A stretch of 12,403 nucleotides of DNA, from positions 1 through 12,403 of the forward strand of contig CALOCV010000026.1 of the NCBI GenBank assembly GCA_942491955.1, written 5' to 3'. Made by a program: the position numbers and the translations under genes. Positions 6,193-12,403 of this stretch are shown here, in pieces; positions within the stretch are counted from its first letter, which is position 1; every line of letters starts with the position of its first letter. The stretch comes from CALOCV01 sp942491955. Lineage in GTDB: Bacteria; Chlamydiota; Chlamydiia; Chlamydiales; CALOCV01. The notes beneath the pieces are model-generated. The model was not told the DNA's origin. It was given only the letters and a program-made list of their open reading frames with translations, and searched no databases.

Positions 6193-8280
6193 ATGGAGTC
6201 TTATCGAGGAACCATTGAAAAAATTCTTTTTTGCAATAAGGAGTCAGGCTACACCGTCGCGCAACTCGTCTGCGAAAAGGAGCAAGACCCGATTACCATT
6301 GTAGGATCTTTCTCCCACGTACGCCCTGGGGAATCCATCCGTTGCACGGGAGAATGGAAACACCACCTCATCCATGGACGACAGCTCTCTGTTGCCGAAT
6401 GCCAAGCGATTCCTCCGACCGACGTCTTTGCCATCGAAAAATATTTGGGGTCGGGGTGGGTGCATGGGATAGGCAAGAAATTTGCAAAAAAAATTGTCGA
6501 TTTCTTTGGAAAACAAACACTGGAAATCCTTGAAAATGCACCTGGTCGCTTGGAAGAGATTCCTGGTGTTGGAAAAAAACGGGTTGCCCAACTAAAAGAG
6601 GCTTGGGAAGAACAAAAAGGGGTGCGCGATGTGATGCTCTTTTTGCAAGGGCACGAGATTACTCCCGCTTTCGCCCAAAAAATTTTCCGCCGTTTTGGGC
6701 ATGATGCCATCAAACGAGTGACAGAAGACCCATATTGCCTGGCACGCGATGTCAAAGGGATTGGTTTCAAAATGGCCGATGAGCTAGCACAACGCCTCGG
6801 TTATGGAAAAGAATCTCCTCAAAGGATTGGTGCAGGCATCCTTTTCTTTTTACAAGAATTTTCCAAAGAAGGACATACCTGTTATCCTCTTGCTCCTTTT
6901 ATCGAAAAAACCGCTCTCCTCCTAGAAATTTCTCCGGAACAGTTGGAGATGCAGCTAGGAAGTCTTCGAGAAGAGAAGCAAGTTGTGATTCATCCCCTTG
7001 TTGTCCATGGGAAAAGAGAATTATTTATTTGGCTTGGAAGCCTTTACGCATCCGAAGTCGGCATTTCCAAAGAGATCCATCGCTTTGTACGAGGGAAAAG
7101 TCCCCTTCGGACTATCGACACAAAAAAAGCCATCGTGTGGGTGCAGGAATGCCTCCATCTAAAACTCGCGGCTCAACAAGAGAAGGCCGTTTCTAACGCT
7201 TTTGAGCACAAGATGCAGATCATCACGGGAGGTCCTGGAACGGGAAAAAGCACTATTACCCATGCCATCCTAACGATTGCCGAACAGTTGACCAAGACAA
7301 TCGTTCTTGTTGCTCCGACAGGAAGAGCCGCAAAACGGATGTCGGAAATCACGAAGCGGCCCGCATCGACCATCCATTCTCTCCTTGAAGTCGAATTTGG
7401 TACTAACCGTTTTAAGAAAAACCGCGATAACCCTCTCGAGTGTGATTGGATCTTGATCGATGAAGCGAGCATGATGGACACGTTCCTTCTTTATCATCTT
7501 CTGCGAGCGATTCCGTCAAAAGCGCGCGTTATTTTCATTGGCGATATTTTCCAGCTTCCGAGTGTCGGACCTGGCAATGTTTTGAAAGACCTCATTCTTT
7601 CTCAGAGAATCCCAACGATCTCCTTAACGGAAATTTTTCGGCAAGCTGCCGGATCCCAGATCATCACCAATGCCCACCGGATCAACCAAGGGCAGTATCT
7701 CCAGGTCCAAAATCATGCGGAGAGCGATTTTTTCTTCCTTGAAGAAGACGATCCCGAAAAAATCGAACAAACCCTTGTACAACTCGTCACACAACGGCTC
7801 CCACAAAGGTATGGGTTGGATCCGATGCGTGAAATCCAGGTTCTTGCACCGATGCGAAAAGGAATCCTTGGCATCTACAACCTGAATGATAAGCTTCAAG
7901 AGAGGTTAAATCCCCAAAAACACGCCCTTCACCGACCGGGAATGCGCCTTGCTAAGGGGGATAAGGTGATGCAGATCCGCAATAATTACAACAAAGAGAT
8001 TTTTAATGGCGATCTCGGTTTTATCAAAGAAATAGATACCGTGGAAGAAAAGGTGTGGATTGCATTTGATGAACAGATGATCGAATATTCGTATGGCGAC
8101 CTTGACGAGCTCGTTCTTGCCTATGCTGTCTCGGTTCATAAGTACCAGGGAAGTGAAGCACCCTGTATTGTCATGCCGATCCACACATCGCATTTCAAGC
8201 TCTCTATCGCAATCTCCTTTATACTGCTGTCACACGGGGGAAGAGGCTTGTCGTATTGGTGGGTTCTTCAAAAGCTGTAA
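6193..8280 (+). CDS. recD2: RecD2-like DNA helicase, frameshifted near its 3' end
   Basis: The product is a RecD2-type 5'-3' helicase of superfamily 1B, involved in DNA repair and independent of RecBC. ATG 6193 has AAGGA 10 bp upstream. The N-terminus is the OB-like domain (YRGTIEKILFCNKESGYTVA), followed by helix-hairpin-helix repeats (GIGKKFAKKIVDFF, EIPGVGKKRVAQLK, GIGFKMADELA). The motor has Walker A GGPGTGKST (346-354), Walker B LIDEAS with D423/E424, a GDIFQLPSVGPG motif and AVSVHKYQGSE. After about residue 669 (SHFK) this frame becomes unrelated and stops at 8280. The expected end, LYRNLLYTAVTRGKRLVVLVG with arginine motif VI, is intact one base out of phase at 8202-8363. One missing base in AAGCTCTCT near 8199-8205 explains it. 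The repaired protein would be about 723 residues, normal for the family. As written, the helicase lacks motif VI and is probably inactive. Confidence 0.85.
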   Translation: MESYRGTIEKILFCNKESGYTVAQLVCEKEQDPITIVGSFSHVRPGESIRCTGEWKHHLIHGRQLSVAECQAIPPTDVFAIEKYLGSGWVHGIGKKFAKKIVDFFGKQTLEILENAPGRLEEIPGVGKKRVAQLKEAWEEQKGVRDVMLFLQGHEITPAFAQKIFRRFGHDAIKRVTEDPYCLARDVKGIGFKMADELAQRLGYGKESPQRIGAGILFFLQEFSKEGHTCYPLAPFIEKTALLLEISPEQLEMQLGSLREEKQVVIHPLVVHGKRELFIWLGSLYASEVGISKEIHRFVRGKSPLRTIDTKKAIVWVQECLHLKLAAQQEKAVSNAFEHKMQIITGGPGTGKSTITHAILTIAEQLTKTIVLVAPTGRAAKRMSEITKRPASTIHSLLEVEFGTNRFKKNRDNPLECDWILIDEASMMDTFLLYHLLRAIPSKARVIFIGDIFQLPSVGPGNVLKDLILSQRIPTISLTEIFRQAAGSQIITNAHRINQGQYLQVQNHAESDFFFLEEDDPEKIEQTLVQLVTQRLPQRYGLDPMREIQVLAPMRKGILGIYNLNDKLQERLNPQKHALHRPGMRLAKGDKVMQIRNNYNKEIFNGDLGFIKEIDTVEEKVWIAFDEQMIEYSYGDLDELVLAYAVSVHKYQGSEAPCIVMPIHTSHFKLSIAISFILLSHGGRGLSYWWVLQKL

Positions 8281-8363
8281 ACATTGCCATCCACAATGAT
8301 CAGATACAGACGCGTTATACAGGACTTCTCTCTGCATTGAGTGGTGGAGAGACACCGTGGTAA
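8202..8363 (+). pseudogene. recD2: displaced C-terminal end of recD2
   Basis: In the frame one base back from recD2, codons 8202-8360 encode LYRNLLYTAVTRGKRLVV, then LVGSSKAVNIAIHNDQIQTR and a tail ending GGETPW, with TAA at 8361-8363. This is the standard RecD2 C-terminus, including motif VI (TAVTRGKR), which carries the arginine finger. It has no start of its own and can only be translated if the frame is restored. Its stop overlaps the GTG start of the next gene, the usual arrangement for an intact coupled pair. Confidence 0.8.
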
Positions 8364-9415
8364 AAAGATCCAAAAAGCGAAAAGGAAAAAAGCGGCCGTT
8401 AACACTGCAAGAGTGGCTTTTTCGCCTTTTTGTTGCAGCGATTCTTATTTTCCTAACCTGGCTTTTTGAAGAGTGGCCAACCACATCTTTTCCCTCATCA
8501 GAAAAGCCCGTTGCGATCTATGCAAAAGAGGATAACGACGATTTACGCCATCTATTCCTTTCGGCAATCCAACAAGCTGAGAAGTCGATGGTTCTTGTCA
8601 TGTACACCTTACGCGATCCTGCGGTGATTAATGCCATTAGAAAAAAAGCCGAGCAAGGCATCTCGACGTATCTTGTTCTCGACAAGAAAGAGATCGATGA
8701 CACGAAAGAGAAGCTGGGAAATCGGGTTAATATCCAAGAGCGTTCCAGTCCGGGTATTCTTCACCAAAAGATGCTCGTCATCGATGACAAAGTAGCTTGG
8801 ATCGGTTCGGCGAATTTCACTTATGGCTCTCTTCGGAAATATGGCAATCTCGTCTTTGGTATTGAGAGCCCTCCTTTAGCTGATTATATTACATTGAAAG
8901 CCAAAAGCCTCACTCCAAAGGGAAGAGCTCCTCCTGTAGAAGAGAGAACCTTTCTTTTTGGAGAGCAGAAGGGAGAGATCTATTTTCTTCCTGATGACCG
9001 GGCCGCTGTTGACAAAGTGAAAAAATGTCTACGAACAGCAGAAAAAACGATTCGCGTTGCCATGTTCACCTTCACACGAGAAGATCTTGCTGAAGAGCTC
9101 GTCGCCGCAAAAAGAAGAGGAGTCGACACACAAGTCGTTGTCGATCGCCATCAAGGGAGCAATACGGGAAAGGAAATTGTCGACTATCTACGACAATGTG
9201 GTGTACCGACGGGTTTCAGTCAGGGAAACGATCTCCTTCATCATAAATTTTGTTATATTGATGGCAAGACGCTCATCAATGGATCGGCCAATTGGACCAA
9301 AGCGGCCTTCCAGACAAATGACGATTTCTTTATGATTCTATATCCCCTCAACGAAGAACAACGGAACAAAATGGATCGCGTTTGGAGGGTGATTAAGGAG
9401 GAGTCGGATCTGTGA
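8357..9415 (+). CDS. membrane-anchored phospholipase D-family protein
   Basis: The 352-residue product has both HKD motifs of the phospholipase D superfamily. The first is LHQKMLVIDDKVAWIGSANF (His136, Lys138, Asp143); the second is LHHKFCYIDGKTLINGSANW (His295, Lys297, Asp302). Each is followed by the usual GSANxT. Two such motifs build one active site acting through a phospho-histidine intermediate on phosphodiesters, so the substrate may be a phospholipid or nucleic acid. A very basic N-terminus (RSKKRKGKKR) precedes one hydrophobic segment (residues 21-37), which looks like an uncleaved anchor or signal. Chlamydiae carry several PLD-like proteins, some thought to act on host lipids; that role is inference here. 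GTG 8357 has GGAG (8346-8349) 7 bp upstream and overlaps the restored recD2 stop, pointing to coupling. Confidence 0.88.
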   Translation: MVKRSKKRKGKKRPLTLQEWLFRLFVAAILIFLTWLFEEWPTTSFPSSEKPVAIYAKEDNDDLRHLFLSAIQQAEKSMVLVMYTLRDPAVINAIRKKAEQGISTYLVLDKKEIDDTKEKLGNRVNIQERSSPGILHQKMLVIDDKVAWIGSANFTYGSLRKYGNLVFGIESPPLADYITLKAKSLTPKGRAPPVEERTFLFGEQKGEIYFLPDDRAAVDKVKKCLRTAEKTIRVAMFTFTREDLAEELVAAKRRGVDTQVVVDRHQGSNTGKEIVDYLRQCGVPTGFSQGNDLLHHKFCYIDGKTLINGSANWTKAAFQTNDDFFMILYPLNEEQRNKMDRVWRVIKEESDL

Positions 9416-9430
9416 GCAAAGGGCGCTCGA

Positions 9431-9459
9431 TTGACAAGATTATCGAATTTCGATAATCT
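9431..9459 (+). promoter_or_regulatory. higBA promoter with palindromic operator
   Basis: A consensus -35 TTGACA (9431-9436) is followed after 17 bp by TAATCT (9454-9459). A perfect 23-bp palindrome fills the spacer and -10: AGATTATCGAA (9437-9447), a central T (9448) and the complementary arm to 9459. A repressor here would block RNA polymerase. HigA antitoxins, with or without toxin, typically bind such operators and autoregulate their operon, so this is the likely HigA site. Confidence 0.75.
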
Positions 9460-9482
9460 GATAACATAGAGTATATAAGGCA

Positions 9483-9776
9483 ATGATTCGTGGATTTGGC
9501 AATCGATGCGGTGAGGATATTTTTCATGGAAATCTTTCAAAGGATGCCCGCAAACTACCTAAACAGCTCCATGAGAATGCCAGAGATAAGCTCGATATGC
9601 TCAATGCCGCCAAGGAGTTAAAAGACTTATTGGTTCCACCAGGAAATCGATTAGAAGCTCTTAAAGGAGATTATAAGGGTAAGTACAGTATTCGGATCAA
9701 TAACCAGTGGCGCATTGTGTTTTATTGGGAAAAGGGCAATGCCGACGAAGTAGAAATCGTCGATTATCATAAATAG
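9483..9776 (+). CDS. higB: HigB-family toxin (RelE superfamily mRNA interferase)
   Basis: The 97-residue protein matches the HigB/killer-protein family: a central PGNRLEALKGDYKGKYSIRI segment, then NNQWRIVFYW and a C-terminal VEIVDYHK. HigB toxins cleave mRNA on the translating ribosome. The conserved Arg of QWRIVF and the C-terminal His are in place, and the length is within the family norm. ATG 9483 has AAGG only 2 bp upstream, an unusually tight spacing that may limit toxin synthesis. The toxin-first order is typical of hig loci and differs from relBE. It lies 54 bp before its antitoxin gene and directly downstream of a palindromic operator. The module sits between a PLD gene and dapB, to which it has no metabolic connection, which suggests insertion by horizontal transfer. 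Confidence 0.88.
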   Translation: MIRGFGNRCGEDIFHGNLSKDARKLPKQLHENARDKLDMLNAAKELKDLLVPPGNRLEALKGDYKGKYSIRINNQWRIVFYWEKGNADEVEIVDYHK

Positions 9777-9779
9777 TGG

Positions 9780-9804
9780 CCCTAAAGAAGATAGGGACTT
9801 TTTC
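9780..9804 (+). terminator. weak stem-loop between higB and higA
   Basis: CCCTA (9780-9784) pairs with TAGGG (9792-9796) around a 7-nt loop, followed by ACTTTTTC. It could slow or partly terminate transcription between toxin and antitoxin. A 5-bp stem is weak, so this is tentative. Confidence 0.25.
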
Positions 9805-9830
9805 AAGACCGTCTAAATAGAAGGCAAAAG

Positions 9831-10130
9831 ATGCTGCCAAAAAAAAGATCGCCTGCTCATCCAGGTAAAATTCTCCTAGAACACTTTCTTCTTCCCATGG
9901 GAATCTCTCAGGTGAAATTCGTGCACCATCTAGGGGGAGCATGGACGACAGCTAAACTCAACAACATCATCCATGGCAAACGCAACGTAACCCCTGCCAT
10001 TGCTCTCGATTTAGCCGATGCACTCAATACCACTCCTGAATTCTGGATGACTCTACAGCTCGTCTACGATTTATGGCATACAGCACAATTTCACCAACCC
10101 ATTGTTCCCTTAGATGAGGCAATCGTTTAG
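9831..10130 (+). CDS. higA: HigA-family antitoxin, XRE-type helix-turn-helix
   Basis: The 99-residue protein has the HigA signature: an N-terminal HPGKILLEHFLLPMGIS, a helix-turn-helix region (roughly residues 29-62, including NNIIHGKRNVTPAIALDLAD) and the family-specific ALNTTPEFWMTLQLVYDLWH. HigA binds and neutralises HigB and represses the shared promoter, here probably through the palindrome at 9437-9459. ATG 9831 has GAAGG (9820-9824) 6 bp upstream, a better ribosome-binding site than that of the toxin, which fits the need for excess antitoxin. The tail after the last helix is short (FHQPIVPLDEAIV). Its stop is 22 bp before dapB, so dapB may share the transcript. Confidence 0.9.
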   Translation: MLPKKRSPAHPGKILLEHFLLPMGISQVKFVHHLGGAWTTAKLNNIIHGKRNVTPAIALDLADALNTTPEFWMTLQLVYDLWHTAQFHQPIVPLDEAIV

Positions 10131-10152
10131 TGATTTAGTTAGAGGCAAACCT

Positions 10153-10902
10153 ATGAAAATAGCTCTTTTTGGATATGGAAAGATGGGGAAAAAAATTGCC
10201 TCTTTAGCAAAGGAAAGAGGTGATGATGTCGTTGCCATTTTGGGACAGAGAAGAGAATCGAAAGATTCCATTGCAGAGGCCGATGTCTGCATCGATTTTT
10301 CGCATTCCACGCTTGTGGAAAAACATTTACAAATGGCCATTGCTGCACAAAAGCCCTTCATTATCGGTACTACGGGGTGGGACCCTATAGCGCCCGCAGT
10401 CGAAAAGAAAGTGAAACAGGGTGGCATCGGTTGTCTTGCCAGTGCCAATTTTTCCATCGGATTTCACTTATTTTCCCAAGTGGTCGAAGAAGCAGCCCGC
10501 CTTTTTAACGCCTTTGACGACTACGATGTATCGGGATGGGAGGCACACCACCGTCAAAAGGAAGATAGCCCCTCAGGAACAGCGAAATGCCTTACTGAGA
10601 TACTGATCGCTAATATGGATCGGAAAAAAAATGCCAACTACGACCGCAGCGAAAGCAAAATCGGTGATGGAGAGCTCCATTTTGCCACTCTTCGTTGTGG
10701 CTCAATACCAGGAAGCCACCACATTCTCTTTGATTCTCCAATCGACACGATCACCTTAAGCCACCAAGCGCGCTCGCGCGATGGGTGGGCTCTAGGAGCT
10801 TTACAAGCGGCCGATTGGATTCAAGACAAAAACGGTTTCTTCACAATGAAAGATTGGTTGAAAATTGGGGTCAGGCCTGACATTCGGACATTTGGCACAT
10901 AG
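10153..10902 (+). CDS. dapB: 4-hydroxy-tetrahydrodipicolinate reductase
   Basis: DapB reduces hydroxy-tetrahydrodipicolinate with NAD(P)H in the cytoplasmic lysine/meso-diaminopimelate pathway, the step after DapA. The 249-residue product has the nucleotide-binding loop GYGKMG (7-12), IIGTTGW (70-76), SANFSIG (97-103), the catalytic EAHHRQK (130-136, His132 and Lys136) and SPSGTA (139-144). The end GGALLAA-like GWALGALQAADWI is also present. ATG 10153 has AGAGG 7 bp upstream; an earlier in-frame start would run into higA. The last ten residues (VRPDIRTFGT) and the stop codon lie in a long hairpin unlike the family's normal end, so the native terminus was probably replaced or extended by that repeat. 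All catalytic parts are intact, so it is likely functional. Substrate supply is doubtful if dapA is broken. Confidence 0.92.
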   Translation: MKIALFGYGKMGKKIASLAKERGDDVVAILGQRRESKDSIAEADVCIDFSHSTLVEKHLQMAIAAQKPFIIGTTGWDPIAPAVEKKVKQGGIGCLASANFSIGFHLFSQVVEEAARLFNAFDDYDVSGWEAHHRQKEDSPSGTAKCLTEILIANMDRKKNANYDRSESKIGDGELHFATLRCGSIPGSHHILFDSPIDTITLSHQARSRDGWALGALQAADWIQDKNGFFTMKDWLKIGVRPDIRTFGT

Positions 10903-10928
10903 TGCCAAATGTCCAATGTCAGGCCTGA
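10871..10928. repeat. long palindromic hairpin at the dapB 3' end
   Basis: A 28-nt arm (10871-10898) and a 27-nt arm (10902-10928) are complementary except for one bulged base, with ATA as the loop. Both outer ends carry the self-palindrome TCAGGCCTGA, and the inner stem is GACATTTGGCAC with GTGCCAAATGTC. No T-run follows, so it is not a standard intrinsic terminator, though it may stabilise or end the mRNA. The shape and the preceding GGGG resemble REP-type or other dispersed palindromic repeats. The dapB stop TAG (10900-10902) lies at the tip. Confidence 0.75.
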
Positions 10929-10965
10929 ATACAATAAAACCCCCCAAAACCAAAAATAGGATACG

Positions 10966-11772
10966 ATGCTTAAAGGAATCTATACAGCCCTTATCACCCC
11001 TTTTCAGAACAATGGCTCCCTTGACAAAGAGGGTTTACGCAAGAACCTACACGATCAACTTAAAAGTGGGATTCATGGCCTTACTCTTCTTGGAACGACA
11101 GCAGAAACGCCGACGTTAACCCAGCAAGAGCAAGAAGAGATCCTCTCCATTGCTTTAGAAGAATGTCAGGGGAAAATCCCCCTAATGGTGGGCACGGGCT
11201 CGAATAGCACGGATAAAACCATTGCTCAAACGAAATGGGCCGAATCGATGGGAGCCGATAGCGCTCTGATCGTCACACCCTATTACAACAAGCCGACGCA
11301 AGAGGGGATCTATCGCCACTATGTGGCAATCGCTGAAGCGACTTCTCTCCCCTTTTACCTCTACAATATCCCTGGGAGAACAGGTGTCGCCATTCAGCCA
11401 AATACCCTTCAACGCCTGGCACAAATCCCCACCTGCATCGGAATCAAAGAATCGACAGGCAACATCCTCTCCGTGGGAGAGATGCGGCAAGTCGTCGATC
11501 GAGAAGATTTTGCCATCTTGAGCGGAGATGATGTCCTTCTTCTCCCCTTTCTCACTCTTGGAGGAGACGGTGGCATCTCTGTAACTTCCAATATTGCTCC
11601 AGAACCGATGATCTCTGCAACTTCATTGAAGCATTCGCAGACCGGGCTGTCAGATCACGATTCCTCTTCTTTGCCTGGCGCTTTTCTCGAAGCGAACTTG
11701 ATCATCGTGGCCATGGAGAACTTGACTCTCTCTCTCCTGCAGGTCCTTGCCGTCTTCCTCTTTGTCCGATGA
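10966..11772 (+). CDS. dapA: 4-hydroxy-tetrahydrodipicolinate synthase with disrupted C-terminus
   Basis: DapA condenses pyruvate with aspartate semialdehyde to open the lysine/meso-diaminopimelate branch. The first 215 residues are an ordinary DapA barrel: GTTAE (Thr44, Thr45), PYYNKP (Tyr107), YNIPGRTG (Tyr133, Arg138) and the Schiff-base lysine GIKES (Lys161), all at the classical positions. After SNIAPEPMI the frame fails: the normal continuation LCNFIEAFADRA is one base back, FLEAN and AMENL reappear in the original frame, and the true end is again one base back. At least three indels therefore lie in 11611-11740. The open frame stops at 11770-11772, while the family C-terminus ends at 11831. 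TAGGA precedes ATG 10966 by 4-5 bp. The active-site barrel is complete, but the scrambled C-terminal helical part makes stable function unlikely. Confidence 0.85.
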   Translation: MLKGIYTALITPFQNNGSLDKEGLRKNLHDQLKSGIHGLTLLGTTAETPTLTQQEQEEILSIALEECQGKIPLMVGTGSNSTDKTIAQTKWAESMGADSALIVTPYYNKPTQEGIYRHYVAIAEATSLPFYLYNIPGRTGVAIQPNTLQRLAQIPTCIGIKESTGNILSVGEMRQVVDREDFAILSGDDVLLLPFLTLGGDGGISVTSNIAPEPMISATSLKHSQTGLSDHDSSSLPGAFLEANLIIVAMENLTLSLLQVLAVFLFVR

Positions 11773-11831
11773 CAGAAATCCATCGCGAACAGCTAGAAAA
11801 AGCTCTTTCTCGCGTTTTCGCGCACCATTAA
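11611..11831 (+). pseudogene. dapA: scattered C-terminal codons of dapA
   Basis: In the frame one base back from dapA, 11613-11656 reads LCNFIEAFADRAV, and 11724-11831 reads SLSPAGPCRLPLCPMTE then IHREQLEKALSRVFAHH, ending at TAA 11829-11831. RLPLCPMTE with the following helix is the usual DapA C-terminus. Between them the other frame carries FLEAN..VAMENL, where DapA normally has LEANPIPVK..ME; the PIPVK segment is altered and shortened. The mixture of frames and the missing codons look like real decay as well as indels. Confidence 0.7.
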
Positions 11832-11963
11832 ACCTTCAGTTTATCGGCAGATAGAAATCCTCAACGAGTAAAATTGTGCAGGTGGACATGTATTACATTT
11901 TCCCTAGAGGGGACTGTGTTGCCTCATTCGTTTAAAAAAATGAATATGAATTTGTGTCTTTAT
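11832..11963. other. gene-free stretch between dapA and MITE copy 2
   Basis: I see no coding frame with a ribosome-binding site, no tRNA-like fold and no strong terminator here. A small CCCTAGAGGGG inverted repeat near 11902-11912 is too short to interpret. With MITE copy 2 and the leader of the next gene it makes a gap of about 380 bp without genes. Confidence 0.5.
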
Positions 11964-12121
11964 ACCAATTCCGGTAAGGAAGTGCACAAATTGATCTTCA
12001 TCTTTCTTTGCGCAATCTGTTTTTCTATCTTGCAAACTCACAAGAGTTTGCTGCGATCTCCAAAACAAATTTCGCAAAAAAATCCTGAATCCACTTTATG
12101 CATTTTCTTACCGGAATTGGT
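11964..12121 (-). mobile_element. MITE-like non-coding element, copy 2 (inverted)
   Basis: This is the second copy, about 158 bp, in the opposite orientation to the one at 676-838. Its terminal repeats are cleaner: each starts ACCAATTCCGGTAAG and runs about 23 bp with two mismatches. The internal hairpin GCAAACTC-ACAA-GAGTTTGC lies at 12032-12051. Flanks TTTAT (11959-11963) and ATTAT (12122-12126) agree at four of five positions; TA is also duplicated if the ends are taken as CC and GG. The coding frame crossing it (from about 11874) is translation of the repeat and is not a gene. Confidence 0.8.
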
Positions 12122-12154
12122 ATTATTTGTTTCCATCGATCTTATTTTAACTTA

Positions 12155-12182
12155 TTGACTTTTAAATATTTATGAATAACAA
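12155..12182 (+). promoter_or_regulatory. possible promoter of the right-edge gene
   Basis: TTGACT (12155-12160) and TAACAA (12177-12182) are 16 bp apart in AT-rich DNA upstream of a strong ribosome-binding site. The -10 match is only moderate. Confidence 0.35.
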
Positions 12183-12211
12183 TTGTTTTTTTCTTTGTTT
12201 AGGAGGATACA

Positions 12212-12403
12212 ATGATGGAAAAAACCACTTCACACGCCCATTTTTCGTTAAATTTTTCGGAATATCCACAAAAACCGTTCCACCAACGTGGATCACACCT
12301 TGCTTTTAAATTAAAATTTTTTACTCAATATCACATCAAAACCTGGCATCCTCGCATCATCAGGCGTCTCAATCAGATCGATGCACGCTTGGATCGCATT
12401 TTT
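12212..12403 (+). CDS. unknown protein, N-terminal fragment
   Basis: AGGAGG (12201-12206) lies 5 bp before ATG 12212 and 8 bp before a second ATG at 12215. The frame stays open for 64 codons to the right edge. The visible part is rich in His, Phe, Lys and Arg (for example HFSLNFSEYPQKPFHQ and FFTQYHIKTWHPRIIRRLNQ) with no signal peptide or membrane segment. The last residues (LNQIDARLDRIF) look like the start of a helix or coiled coil. I do not recognise a family. It lies outside the MITE-bracketed block. Confidence 0.6.
   Translation, partial: MMEKTTSHAHFSLNFSEYPQKPFHQRGSHLAFKLKFFTQYHIKTWHPRIIRRLNQIDARLDRIF

Noticed and set aside
6249..6770. A 173-codon minus-strand frame inside recD2
   Set aside because: It lies opposite the helix-hairpin-helix repeats of RecD2 and has low-complexity Ser/Arg/Pro content typical of antisense shadows.
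10871..10928. Intrinsic terminator for dapB
   Set aside because: The stem is unusually long and no T-run follows; the next bases are AATACAATAAAAC. I keep it as a palindromic repeat.
676..12121. CRISPR array or phage attachment sites
   Set aside because: There are only two long, inverted copies 11 kb apart, with no short spaced direct repeats, integrase or tRNA-like sequence nearby.
11874..12158. A 94-codon plus-strand frame
   Set aside because: Most of it is MITE copy 2 and its flank; no family resemblance or ribosome-binding site.

Overview
The window most likely comes from a member of the Chlamydiota, probably an environmental or amoeba-associated lineage. The main evidence is a 992-residue Ser/Thr kinase with PknD-like architecture (zinc ribbon, kinase domain, beta-rich middle, helical TPR-like C-terminus). 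Supporting evidence is a 373-residue protein with a C-terminal two-lobed hydrophobic hairpin, as in chlamydial inclusion membrane (Inc) proteins, and a membrane-anchored phospholipase D-family protein. The lineage call is inference from gene content; no rRNA or tRNA gene is visible.

Layout. Bases 2-568 are the 3' end of a DUF4143-type ATPase, followed by a weak terminator and MITE copy 1 (676-838). Bases 871-4541 are a plus-strand overlapping cluster: a small LiaF/DUF5668-like membrane gene carrying a frameshift, an unrecognised 146-residue protein, and pknD. The Inc-like gene (4519-5640, minus) converges on pknD and overlaps it by 23 bp. From a short divergent promoter region, a small membrane protein, recD2 (3' frameshift) and a PLD-family gene run on the plus strand with short overlaps. 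A HigB/HigA toxin-antitoxin module with an almost ideal palindromic operator follows. Then come dapB, which ends inside a long hairpin, and dapA, whose C-terminal codons are scattered by indels. After dapA lie a gene-poor stretch, MITE copy 2 (11964-12121, inverted relative to copy 1) and the start of an unknown gene at 12212.

How the parts fit. The front cluster looks like a membrane/kinase signalling unit: the reading frames overlap and translation is probably coupled. dapB and dapA encode two lysine/meso-diaminopimelate steps, but dapA looks broken. RecD2 is a repair helicase whose last conserved motif has been shifted out of frame. Three genes (871-1193, recD2, dapA) carry frame changes consistent with loss of single bases in short repeats, so the region is either decaying or contains residual sequence errors. 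The two inverted MITEs bracket about 11 kb holding everything except the DUF4143 fragment and the last partial gene.

I did not find an obviously new multi-gene system. The least ordinary elements are the MITE pair with promoter-like ends, the dapB hairpin, and the frameshifted gene ends.
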